Source: an uncultured Elusimicrobia bacterium
GTDB taxonomy: Bacteria; Elusimicrobiota; Elusimicrobia; Elusimicrobiales; UBA9959
Length of the DNA: 43,229 nucleotides
Direction of reading: 5' to 3'
NCBI GenBank assembly: GCA_903873295.1
Contig: CAIQNV010000099.1
Span: 1 to 43,229 of the forward strand
A model generated the notes under the pieces. The model ran no database searches. It was not told where the DNA came from and saw nothing but the letters and a program-made list of their open reading frames with translations. Position 1 is the first letter of the stretch. The number at the start of each line of letters is the position of its first letter. The position numbers and the translations under genes are program-made. This document shows, piece after piece, positions 25,401 to 31,812 of this stretch.

Positions 25401-28051
25401 GCGCCAAGGCGCGTAACGCGGCCGGTATCGAAACGGCTTACGAAAATTTCGGCTCCACCCGCACTATCGGCGGCGTGGATAGTTCCCCTCCGGTGATCAC
25501 CGACAACCAGTCGGGCGACATGAACTGGCGCAGCTCCAATACCGCCGTTTATAATATCGATTTTGCGGATTCAGGCGGCTCCTACCTGAATCAAGTAAAG
25601 GTCAAGATAACCGCAGGCGCGGGACAGAGCGGTACTTTAATAGCCGATTGGACCCCTGTTCTGACCAATATCGCCGCCAACTCCTATTTAACCGACTGGT
25701 CTTTGACCCCCGGCCTCTGGTCCCTGCTGCCGTCCGGCCTCAGCTATGTTTCCGTGCGCGCCTTCGACGGTTCAGGCAATTACAGCGACAAGACCGACGC
25801 CTTCTACGTTCTGAAAGATACCACGGCTCCTACGATCGCCGACAACCAGCCGGGGGAGGAGGTCTGGCGCAATACCAACCCCGGCGCCGTCTACCTGGTG
25901 AATTTTAACGATGCGCAGGGCGGCGCGGGCCTGGCGGCCGTGGAATATAGCGCCAGCGATACGGAGGGCGCGGCTGACGGCAAGGTGCTGACCTGGACCG
26001 GGCTAACCGGGCTTACGCCGGGCGCCACCTATTATAACGGGCCCTGGGCGTTGAATTTTGGCGGGCTGGAGAACAGCGTCACCAACTATATCTCCGTGAG
26101 GGCCAGGGATCTGGCCGGGAATGTCTCTTCTCTTGCCGACGCTTTCCTGGTGCTTAAGAACGTGAGCGGGCCGACGGTGAGAATAACGGCTCCTTACGCC
26201 GGCTTCCATTCCGCGCTGGCCGCGATAACCGGCAATGCCGCGCCGATGCTTGAGGCCGATGTAAGCGGCACGGAAATAACCATACAGGAGAAGCCTTCCA
26301 ACAAATACTGGGACGGCGTTGATTTTACTACTGCGGACCGGGTGTGGCTGACGGCGGCAGGACAGACGGCCTGGACCTATGACAGTTCGGGCGTAGGCTG
26401 GGTCTCCGGGACCCGGTACGAGGTGGTGGCGCGCTCAAGCGATACCGCGCTGAATTATTCCATAACTTACGCCACCGCCGCCTTCACTTTTGACCGGAGC
26501 GTGCCGACCGCGTTCATCTCCGCGCCCGCCGCGGACACGACGCCTGAAACCCCGGCGGTGATAGCCGGCACGGCGCAGGATCCTTCGCCCAACTCGGGAG
26601 TGCCGTATATCAACCTTACTTTGCAGCGGCAGGTCGATCTTAAGTGGTGGAACTTCTTCGCCGGCGCGTGGGGGGCCTCCCCTGTTTCCACTATGACGGC
26701 GGGCGGCGCGTCCTGGAGTTTCTATCCGGACGGAGCGCTGCGCGGTAATCTGCTTGATGGCGGCGTCTACTTTGTTTATGCCTCGGCCAGGGACGGGGCG
26801 ATGCCGCCGAACGAGTCCCCCGCCGGGCTTTACGCCTCCACCTTCACCGTGCGCGATACCGTCCCGCCCGGAGTGATTACGGAGGTTTCAGGGGCCGAGG
26901 GCAAGCTGCCGGGCAGGCTGCTGCTGACCTGGACAGCCTCCGGTGACGACGGGCCCTCGGCGGCGCTCTCACAGGGCGAATTCCGGATAAACTATTCCAC
27001 CTGGGCCGGCGCGGTTTTCAGCACGGCGGCGGCGCAGGTGCTTATTTCCACCACCGTGACGCCGGGGACGACGCAGGCGTATCTTATTTCCGGCCTCGCG
27101 CCCGGCGTTACCTATTACCTCGCTGTCTGGGCGGGCGACGAGGCCGGGCTGTGGTCGGGGCTTTCGCCGCTGGCGTCCGCCAGGGCCGGCGTCAGCCTGC
27201 CCGACACGATTTCAGGGAACGTGCGCACCCCGACGGGGCAGGGAGTTACCGGCGTTATGATGCAGGCTATAAACCAAGCTCTGGCCGTAGTGAAAACGGC
27301 TTACACTATTGACGACGGAAGCGGAGCATTTACGTTGAACGGACTGGATCAAGGGGTGTACCGGGTGCAGGCCACCTGGCTGGACAACGGCTTCGCCAGT
27401 TCCGTAGCTTCGGACCAGATCCCCACCGGCTATGCCGAAGTGGCTTTTGAACTTTCGGTGGCTTACCAACTGGCCAGCATAGGCGGGGAACTGGCCGGGT
27501 ATCAGATGCCGGCAGCCGGTTCCAAGCCACAGGCGGCTGGTTACCGGTTACTGGGGGCTGCCTCTGTGGAGCTTTACCAGAGCAACAGTCTTGTAGCGTC
27601 GGCGCCGGTGGATGCCGGCGGGCGGTTCCTTATCAGCAATTTACTGCCAGGCAGCTATATGCTGAAGGTGCCGGACGGCGCGGGCGGCTCTAAACAGCTG
27701 CAGGTGACGCTGGCGCCGGGCCAGGACCTGCGGCTGAGCCCGCTTGGAGAACTTTTAAAAACGGATAAAGTTTATGCCTTCCCCAATCCGGCCGGGCGCA
27801 GCGTCACTTTCCATATAGAGAGCGGCCAAAGCCCGGTGCTAAAGCAGGTCACGGTTTTTGATATTACGGGGCGGGCTATTAAAGAATTCCCGGACACGGA
27901 TTTTGTCGAAATCAGCCCGAAAGTCTGGGAAGCCGTCTGGAATATTCCGTCGGGCGTGGCTTCCGGGGTGTATATTTATTCCACGCGCGTGAAGTTCGTA
28001 GCCAGCGGCGAACATAAGAAGACGATAAAGAAGTTTGCGATAATCAAATAG
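16418..28051 (+). CDS. Giant secreted beta-helix / beta-propeller / FN3 protein with T9SS-like C-terminal domain
   Basis: A 3877-residue protein with a signal peptide (MAIRAKKIISAVWPAMALLL...AFA). After an N-terminal beta-rich domain (to about nt 16990) come four large tandem copies of a parallel beta-helix module starting near nt 17010, 18300, 19540 and 20788. Each opens with a pectinesterase-like pattern (KDGTGN..SIQ.A..A.P, then TCVVIRD...Y.EQV). Repeats 2-4 are strikingly similar (GGAQGAGIYLD, LSSNT.TGG.YGLNIAAQ). FN3-like domains follow (about 21880-23050). A propeller of about seven units is at 23050-24040 (SLALDG.G.PHISY.D, then LKYA.W.G..WS). More FN3 domains run to about 25480, then Ig-like modules, two carboxypeptidase-regulatory-like modules (27200-27760) and a terminal FPNPAGRSV..GVYIYSTR..KKFAIIK domain. 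The last third parallels the gene ending at 7133. Probable surface adhesin or carbohydrate-binding protein; no catalytic residues were assigned. Confidence 0.9.
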   Translation: MAIRAKKIISAVWPAMALLLLPAGRAFADLTNNFATVTLNNNAEIRFSSVTNNAGGTLNGGSSKINVLGNWANSGVFNAGTSTVAFENSADSSTITGNTAFYSLVSEAAGKTIIFEAGSAQSVANVFSIVGVPGNLVKLRSSADAVKWSISSPNGPQAVSFADIKDSDALLNNVVAANSYNSGNNNANWIFSGMPADCGTGFLVKKDGTANYTSIQAALSALPAALSANTCVVIRDSGNYPEQVTVQGFTNNGYRLKIMADPATGSAPVVDPPGASSAAFLIKNDSVTVQGINIIPSNTAPYGILVSSASVNISGVTVLSGGKISDAGISLAANSSGAINISSNTVNGAPYGLKIAAQAAGTSIIVASNTIIPAISASYDTYGIYLNGLASGATIYNNNIYYRSPGNAAGRKVYGLYGQAVTGLNFDHNRINNPGMVTSGDFVAASFTDSAQVSFKFNDVASTNTAAFTLFELTNSGLIIKNNIFLASATAGSWLTSDGGPGSLSSDYNDWYGVESSLGWSFNGGPYASLAAFSGASGQDINSIQADPEWYAATAGGEDFHPLAAEGRWLGGVWVDDAETSPTLNSGDPGEPYADEPLPNGLRVNLGSYGNTAQASRANPPGAVCGIGAYCAMQCDVNQSASKFQSIQSALNALDHNLTLETCVVIMDAANYAEQVLVQGFTNNNHRLKIMADPALITAPSVSPPVASAAAFLIKNASVTVQGINIIPENAVAYGIAASSASVTVSSVNVISGGWISGAGIQLSSYSVVSYSTITVQAADGLRLSGLNSAVSFSAIAGGGAGKYALYLADAGFNTITRSLITNSAGGGAYLAYSAEHNTISYSTITGSAGGYAALGISGSSNTVAGSYMQGASAADISGSTGTVIGGSVFAAVSSAGSALRFAGGVNLALSSSAFTGGAQGAGIYLDTHNSGVINLSSNTITGGQYGLNIAAQDPGTELSISSLTFRSLTAGATAINFLGGQFVSTFTALALNSRDISVNVNAVSLGAGSSITMSRAVGAKVGAFYENDPSGYVHWDPLPAGCGSGLNVTKDGTGNFLSIQEAVNAVPASLSANTCVIIRDTETYSEQVSVRGIAGNGYRLKIMADPAFVSSAPVVNPPEGAAAAFLLLNDSVTVQGLNIISTNTVTYGVFASSAAVNISSVNVISGGWISGAGIQISSRSAVSYSSVTVQSADGLRLTGAGSEVSFSTIAAGAAGKYALYIAESDSNTVTRSYIANSAGGGARLAPGADNNTLSYSTITSAGGYALEITGNYANTAAGCYVRGSTAAYISGSTGTIAGGNIFVAADAAGAALRLAGGSLNTTVSSNTFTGGAQGAGIYLDAGNAGRIELSSNTVTGGLYGLNIAAQKAGAELKVSSLTFSSLTEGGTAVNFLGGQFVLTLTAVAFNNANIGVNVSAGPLEAGSRITMSLPAGPKAGVLYENDPSGYIDWGALPGDCGAGLNVARNGTGNYRSIQAAVSAVPVNLSTTTCIVIRDTETYSEQITVRGFANHGYRLLIMADPTFVSSAPAINPPAGSGAAFRLLNDSVTVQGINIISTNTVAYGILASSASVTISSVNIISGEMISGAGISVSSRSLVAYSSITVQAAHGLQLTGSNSEVLFSTMTSKAAGYAGLYITGGSAGALYKSYIEGSTAAYISGSDGIVLQESVFVSNDTAGHALRLADGSADLKLSSSTLTGGAQGAGIYLDAGNSGALELSSNTITGGRYGLNIAAQSAGAALSVAGLTFSSLTAGATAINFLGGEFVSTFTAVAFNSAGIGTNINASALAEGSSVYILLPSGQKAAQALADDPLNRVQWPWPAAPYLYAVNESSIAVAYGANGASGYTAEAAVAPDFAGALSSSTLSQSASPLSVSILSPDTTYYLRAGALWDQATYYNPVVVFATSTLALPPAAPVVLAVQPNSAVASWGAVAAQGYLLEASTASAFTGIVLSSSSSGLQVSTLTVGGLLQNTTYYFRAGSLNWNKVLTYAVAAPTSTLSDPVTGAQIAGVFMSSVAVSWLPLPVSPSSATCEGYMLEASTDPYFGGLIFSTATADSQTADLALTGMVSNILYYFRAGTLNWNGVPNYALAVSTETPDITPPDISTGAAAYQSGSPDGIRLFWTAPGDNGYLGPLTPGSEFRVQWSTSAPEAVDWSTAAAQVIITTGPVEQGLTVSTAIFGPPSGRTAYFRVWAADEKSQWSVMSATFAAFVSPFSFETVDGASADVGVQASLAAGRDGSLQVSYGDLTAKTLKYAKWNGAWNISTIASDGESEGHSSLALDGGGEPQISYLKGSPYDDLGYARWDGVDWSTQTVDAPGLTGYDTSIKVDGLGNPHISYTDFSTAKLRYAEWDGSAWSAGDVADVGNADSASTSLDLAADGSPHIAYNNSTTASLMYAKKTGASWSVSAVDAARDGDRNISLVLDSSANAHLAYISPAGALKYAEWAGSWQKTEIETEIDAAQPSIALDGAGRPHISYYDQALKILKYARYDGVIWSTGTVDSAGDEGSNGSIALDGAGDIHIVYRDGTTGDLKAAHWTGAGLPAPLGGNARGRAQAPDGMQTGLLGSASVQWLWTDHAANEEGYAVYYSSTGIVPYVFSSSVSAAASTGGTGFWFQTGLTPNTSYQAYAAAYNEGGVAVSSPALVYTLAEAPASLEAAKIYISSVVAAWPPGANPAGTNYLAELSSKAVFTPSDSYGTTGSSAPFGGLAANTTYYFRVRAYNSPGVETAPTGPLAAVTLPDPPSALGFSGVSYSSLTVSWAGGLNSPETRYYAQVGFDPGFTSGASTITYAFSHTFGELSPNTTYFVRVKAIGLLGAETVYAQFGSTITTSVTPIATLPCAVSTNTVTGYWSYNGNPPGTRYLAQISTDNFNTVQASSETVNDYALFGGLTPNTTYYLRTASLNIFDTPSQFAGLPEALTYAAQPLKQADPFPSVSAFSVAVEWLANFNPPETEYLSEVSTAADFSAAKVIGPGWAAGVLVTAVVPDPLTLYYFRAKARNAAGIETAYENFGSTRTIGGVDSSPPVITDNQSGDMNWRSSNTAVYNIDFADSGGSYLNQVKVKITAGAGQSGTLIADWTPVLTNIAANSYLTDWSLTPGLWSLLPSGLSYVSVRAFDGSGNYSDKTDAFYVLKDTTAPTIADNQPGEEVWRNTNPGAVYLVNFNDAQGGAGLAAVEYSASDTEGAADGKVLTWTGLTGLTPGATYYNGPWALNFGGLENSVTNYISVRARDLAGNVSSLADAFLVLKNVSGPTVRITAPYAGFHSALAAITGNAAPMLEADVSGTEITIQEKPSNKYWDGVDFTTADRVWLTAAGQTAWTYDSSGVGWVSGTRYEVVARSSDTALNYSITYATAAFTFDRSVPTAFISAPAADTTPETPAVIAGTAQDPSPNSGVPYINLTLQRQVDLKWWNFFAGAWGASPVSTMTAGGASWSFYPDGALRGNLLDGGVYFVYASARDGAMPPNESPAGLYASTFTVRDTVPPGVITEVSGAEGKLPGRLLLTWTASGDDGPSAALSQGEFRINYSTWAGAVFSTAAAQVLISTTVTPGTTQAYLISGLAPGVTYYLAVWAGDEAGLWSGLSPLASARAGVSLPDTISGNVRTPTGQGVTGVMMQAINQALAVVKTAYTIDDGSGAFTLNGLDQGVYRVQATWLDNGFASSVASDQIPTGYAEVAFELSVAYQLASIGGELAGYQMPAAGSKPQAAGYRLLGAASVELYQSNSLVASAPVDAGGRFLISNLLPGSYMLKVPDGAGGSKQLQVTLAPGQDLRLSPLGELLKTDKVYAFPNPAGRSVTFHIESGQSPVLKQVTVFDITGRAIKEFPDTDFVEISPKVWEAVWNIPSGVASGVYIYSTRVKFVASGEHKKTIKKFAIIK

Positions 28052-28073
28052 GGGAGAATAGTTAAGAGGAGAT

Positions 28074-28098
28074 TTTACCACAAAGTCACAAAGGGGGA
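28074..28098 (+). repeat. Short dispersed intergenic motif (ACCACAAAGTCACAAAG type), copy 2
   Basis: TTTACCACAAAGTCACAAAG followed by GGGGA, identical over 25 bases to 31723-31747 and similar to 7142-7166. It lies in the 116-bp gap between the giant gene and the next gene, where nothing else was recognised. Confidence 0.7.
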
Positions 28099-28167
28099 TG
28101 GGAGTCGGGAGCTGAAATAGGGGAGCGGGAATTTGGGAAGAGAGGTTGGGAATAAAGAGGATGAGAT

Positions 28168-29898
28168 ATGAAAATTTTTAGATATTTTGGGTTAATGGCG
28201 GGGTTACTGTTTATCAATTACTCGAGTGCGGGGGCGGCGCTGACGGCGGGGGGGGCGGCCGCGCTGGACGGCTCAGGGAACCAGCGCACCGCCTTCACCA
28301 ATGTGGAGACCCTGGCGCTGCGCCAAGCTGTCAATAATTCCGTAGCCAGCGCCACCGAAAGGATACAGTTCAAGTTCACCATCTACAACCCGTCCGGCGG
28401 CGCGGTGTTCCGCCAGGAGGGCAATTCCACCGGGGCGGTGCAGGGCAATTCCAACAGCCAGCTGGCGGGGCTGGCCATCTCAAGGTTTTACAGCGTGCCG
28501 GGGGTTTATAAATTCCGCGCCGAGGCTGCGCTCGGCGCCGAGACGGTGACGCAGGAGGTGTCTTTCCAGGTCTCTTCGCCCAATATAAATCTTATTTATC
28601 CGCCCTACGGGGCGAGGGGGCTCACCGACAAGCCGCTGATCTTCAGGTGGGTGGCCAGCGGCGCCAGCACCTATAAAATAACCGTGGCCGAGAGCGCCGG
28701 GATCTACGACAATCCGGTGCATACGGGCAATGCTTCAGGCGGGATGTACGCCTACCCTGAAAACCCCACCGGTCCGCGCGAGCAGCTGGTGCCGGATCTG
28801 GTATATTACTGGAAAGTGGAAGGGCTGGACCCCGTCGGTATGAAGATAGCGGAAAGCACGGTTTACAGTTTTTCCCTTAAGGCCCTGGCCTCTTCCCAAT
28901 CGCGCAATGTGTCGGTGATAGCGCTCGAAATGACGGACTCTAAAGCGGATTTTACAAGACCGCTGCATTTCAGGGCGGTGGTGCAGAACACCGGCGGCAC
29001 CAATGAAGCGGGCATCTCTATCAAAATGAGCCTGAGCGGCCTGCCGTCGCAGGATTCTCCCAAGAATATAGGCATGCTTAACGCCGGGGAAAGCCGCGAG
29101 ATCCCGTTCATGGCTTTTATGCCCGAGGGGCAGGTAGAAGGCCTGGCGGTGGCGTGCCTGGATATTTTTGACGACAATATACAGGATAACTGCAAGACCA
29201 AATTGATAAACAAAGGCGCGGGGGAGGCCGCCGCGGCCGACAGCGAGGAGACGCGCAAGCTGAGCTACCAGGAGATCTGGGACGAGATACTCAAGCGCCT
29301 TGGGCCGGAGGCGAGCCGCGCGCTGGAAGGCTACACTTTCGACAGCATAGAATGCGCCAACTGCAGCGCCGGCGAGCTGAACGAGCTGATGCTGTCGCTG
29401 ATAAACGGCAGCGCCAGCCTGACAGGCGCGGCCGTGTCCGAAGACTACCAGCCGGCGCAGACGGCGGCGGCCGACCAGCCGAAGCCGGAAGAGGAGGAAG
29501 CCGCGCCCGAGGAGGAGACCGAGCTGGACCTGACCATCCTGGAGAAATCCAAAGGCGAGGAGTGGAGCGGCTACACCAATTCCGTAAAATCCCAGGAGCC
29601 TGTTTTCTACACTATAAAAAGCCAAAAAGTGTGGGAGAAGGTCTGGGGGCTGTTCTCAAGCGAGGAAGCTCCCGTAGTGGATTTCGGCGAAAAACTGGTA
29701 GTAGGCATTATAGCCGGCGTCGGGAATAAAGCAGACAGCGTGAGGATAATAGCGCGCCGCAAGGTGGGCGAGGCGACGGTGTTCGATTATTATATGACCG
29801 GGGCCGCCGGTGAAAATACCGCCGTGCCGTATATCTTCAGGCTCTACGATAAAGCGGATGGGAAGATCGAGTTCAAGAGGATAGATGTGGGGAAATAA
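28168..29898 (+). CDS. Secreted protein with Ig-like/CARDB region and C-terminal PrcB-like domain
   Basis: A 576-residue protein with a signal peptide (MKIFRYFGLMAGLLFINYSSAGAA). Residues about 62-135 and 140-236 look like Ig-like beta domains (INLIYPPYGARGLTDKPLIF; YYWKVEGLD). Residues 245-345 resemble a CARDB adhesion domain (VSVIALEM.D......RPLHFRAVVQNTGGTNEAGISIKM). A helical stretch (365-420) and a very acidic linker (436-453) follow. Residues about 468-576 match the PrcB C-terminal domain pattern (YTIKSQKVWEKVW, PVVDFGEKLVVGIIAG, VPYIFRLY). PrcB-type domains were named from a protease-complex component of Treponema. First gene of a five-gene envelope cluster; a periplasmic or surface scaffold role is inferred. 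Confidence 0.75.
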   Translation: MKIFRYFGLMAGLLFINYSSAGAALTAGGAAALDGSGNQRTAFTNVETLALRQAVNNSVASATERIQFKFTIYNPSGGAVFRQEGNSTGAVQGNSNSQLAGLAISRFYSVPGVYKFRAEAALGAETVTQEVSFQVSSPNINLIYPPYGARGLTDKPLIFRWVASGASTYKITVAESAGIYDNPVHTGNASGGMYAYPENPTGPREQLVPDLVYYWKVEGLDPVGMKIAESTVYSFSLKALASSQSRNVSVIALEMTDSKADFTRPLHFRAVVQNTGGTNEAGISIKMSLSGLPSQDSPKNIGMLNAGESREIPFMAFMPEGQVEGLAVACLDIFDDNIQDNCKTKLINKGAGEAAAADSEETRKLSYQEIWDEILKRLGPEASRALEGYTFDSIECANCSAGELNELMLSLINGSASLTGAAVSEDYQPAQTAAADQPKPEEEEAAPEEETELDLTILEKSKGEEWSGYTNSVKSQEPVFYTIKSQKVWEKVWGLFSSEEAPVVDFGEKLVVGIIAGVGNKADSVRIIARRKVGEATVFDYYMTGAAGENTAVPYIFRLYDKADGKIEFKRIDVGK

Positions 29899-29903
29899 TA
29901 AAA

Positions 29904-29947
29904 ATCTGGAATCGCAGACTGGTGACCGGAAACTGGAGACTGGAAAC
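29904..29947 (+). repeat. Degenerate tandem ACTGG-type repeat
   Basis: Contains GACTGGTGACCGGAAACTGG followed by AGACTGGAAAC, i.e. several spaced CTGG(A/T) units between two genes. Similar to 16291-16320 in reverse orientation. No role is apparent. Confidence 0.45.
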
Positions 29948-29981
29948 TTAAGATCGGGGGCCAAGAGCCGGGAGGAGAGCT

Positions 29982-30710
29982 ATGACCAGAAGACTTTTTG
30001 CGGCGGCGGCGCTTGCGTTGGTTTTTGCCGCGGGAAAAGCGGCTTATTGCGAAACCGGCAAACCGCTGGGGCTGGCGGTTTTTATAAGCGCCGACGTGAA
30101 GCTGCGCCGGCCCGGCGGCGCCGGGGACGCGCAGGTGAAGGTGAACGACAATCTGTACCTGGGCGATACGGTCGAGACCGCGGCCGGGGCGAAAGCTTCG
30201 GTGGTGATGCTCTATGGCTCCGAGATACGCCTGAACGAGAACACTATGCTTGAGCTGATAGCCGGCAAAAAGAGCGGCGATTCCGCAAAGCTGGAAAAAG
30301 GGCAGTTGTGGACGCGCATGCTGCATAAGCGCGGAGGGCTTAATGTAGAGACCCTCGCCGCTATCTGCGCCGTAAGGGGAACCGAGGCGGATATAGAGCA
30401 GCGCGAGGCGCTTACGGTAAAAGTTTACGAGGGGCATGTGGACGTGGAAAACAAGACCGGGAAGGTTTCTCTTAAGGCCGGAGAGATGACCCGCGTAGCC
30501 GGGGCCGCCGCCGCGCCGGGGAAGGCCTTTAAAATGCTGGCGGCCCAGACCGGCAAGTGGCAGGAGGGCGCGACCTCGACGGAGATCGCGGAGCTGCTGG
30601 AAAAGCTTAAAGCGGAGTCCGGCGACGAAAAAAAACTTAAATTCACCGTGGGCAAGTCCGGAAAGGCGGAGAAGGAAATAAAAATAAAGCTGAAGAAGAA
30701 GGGAAAATAG
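29982..30710 (+). CDS. Secreted FecR-domain protein
   Basis: A 242-residue protein with a signal peptide (MTRRLFAAAALALVFAAGKAAYC). The FecR domain spans about residues 38-165: GDTVETAAGAKASVVMLYGS, LNENTMLEL, then AAICAVRGTEADIEQREALT and VKVYEGHVDVENKTGKV. The rest is a Lys-rich helical tail ending KEIKIKLKKKGK. There is no N-terminal membrane anchor beyond the signal peptide and no FecI sigma factor nearby. It is therefore more likely a periplasmic structural or sensing domain than a classical anti-sigma regulator. GGAGGAG precedes the ATG. It lies in the same direction as its neighbours with an 83-bp gap, suggesting an operon. Confidence 0.85.
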   Translation: MTRRLFAAAALALVFAAGKAAYCETGKPLGLAVFISADVKLRRPGGAGDAQVKVNDNLYLGDTVETAAGAKASVVMLYGSEIRLNENTMLELIAGKKSGDSAKLEKGQLWTRMLHKRGGLNVETLAAICAVRGTEADIEQREALTVKVYEGHVDVENKTGKVSLKAGEMTRVAGAAAAPGKAFKMLAAQTGKWQEGATSTEIAELLEKLKAESGDEKKLKFTVGKSGKAEKEIKIKLKKKGK

Positions 30711-30761
30711 GGAAGAGTTAAGATCGAAGAGAGAAGGGCGGGGAGTAAAGAGGGAGAGTTT

Positions 30762-31712
30762 ATGAAATCGCGCGGAAAACTTAAATTAGCGCTGGCGGTT
30801 CTGGCTTTGGCGGCAGGCCCGCACTGTGCGGGCGCGGCCGAGAGTTCGGCGGCGCAGTTCCTGAAACTGGGCTTCGGAGCGCGGGCTCTGGGCATGGGCG
30901 AGGCTTTTACCGCCGTGGCCGACGACGCCTCGGCGCTGTACTACAACCCCGCCGGACTGGCGCCGGGGGCCGGGCCGGAGGGGAAAAGCGCGCTGTTCTC
31001 CCACGCCTGGCATATACAGGACATGGGCGTCTCGCAGGCGGCGCTGCTGGCGCGGCCCTGGGGCTTCGGCCTCACCTATTTCTCGGCCGGCGAGATGGAA
31101 GGCAGGGATGGCGTCGGGACCCAGACCGGAAATTTTACGGCCAGCGACCTGGCTTTTTCCGCCGGGCGCGGTTTCAAACTGGGCGCTTTCAGGGCGGGCA
31201 TAGCGCTGAAATATGTGGGCCAGAAAATAAAGAGCAGCTCGGCGCAAGCCGCAGCGGCCGACCTGGGGCTCATTTACCAGCGGGAGAATTCGCGGGCAAA
31301 ATTCGGCGTGTCGCTGGCCAACCTCGGCACTAAAATAAAATTCAGGGAGGACGCTTTCCCGCTGCCGCTGACGCTCAGGGCCGGGGTCTCGGTCGCGCTT
31401 AAGGGCGCGCCGGTACTGCTTGCGGCGCAGGTCGATCTCCCCAACGATTCGGGCGCCGCGCTGCGGCTGGGCGGGGAATACAGCGCCACCGAGAGCCTGA
31501 GGCTGCGGGTAGGCTATAAGACGGTGTCCTCTTCTGACAGGGACGCCGTGCTTGGCACGGAACTGGGCGGTTCGGGCAGCGGCGTCTCAAGCCTCTTCGG
31601 TTTTTTCGCCGGACTGGGGCTTTATATAGGCGGCTTTTCGCTGGATTACGCGCTGTCGCCCTACGGCGAGCTGGGCAGCGCACACAGGGTTTCATTAGGG
31701 CTGAAATTTTAG
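30762..31712 (+). CDS. PorV/PorQ-like outer-membrane beta-barrel protein
   Basis: A 316-residue protein with a signal peptide (MKSRGKLKLALAVLALAAGPHCAGA). The hallmark follows directly: FLKLGFGARALGMGEAFTAV, then ADDASALYYNPAGLA (residues about 31-66). This is the conserved start of the PorV/PorQ (UPF0164) family. The remainder alternates like beta-barrel strands and ends SLGLKF, a terminal Phe as expected for BAM-assembled barrels. In Bacteroidota, PorV shuttles T9SS cargo to the attachment complex. Here two T9SS-like cargo genes are nearby, but core T9SS genes are not, so a related role is inference. Confidence 0.85.
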   Translation: MKSRGKLKLALAVLALAAGPHCAGAAESSAAQFLKLGFGARALGMGEAFTAVADDASALYYNPAGLAPGAGPEGKSALFSHAWHIQDMGVSQAALLARPWGFGLTYFSAGEMEGRDGVGTQTGNFTASDLAFSAGRGFKLGAFRAGIALKYVGQKIKSSSAQAAAADLGLIYQRENSRAKFGVSLANLGTKIKFREDAFPLPLTLRAGVSVALKGAPVLLAAQVDLPNDSGAALRLGGEYSATESLRLRVGYKTVSSSDRDAVLGTELGGSGSGVSSLFGFFAGLGLYIGGFSLDYALSPYGELGSAHRVSLGLKF

Positions 31713-31722
31713 CAGAAAAAAG

Positions 31723-31747
31723 TTTACCACAAAGTCACAAAGGGGGA
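31723..31747 (+). repeat. Short dispersed intergenic motif (ACCACAAAGTCACAAAG type), copy 3
   Basis: Identical over 25 bases to 28074-28098, placed just after a stop codon. A TATACT (31794-31799) further on could be a -10 box for the next gene, but no -35 box is convincing. Confidence 0.7.
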
Positions 31748-31812
31748 AGAGGTAAGAGGGGATAAGATCAAGCCGGGGAAATAAACTTTTTGTTATACTT
31801 GGAACATCTATC

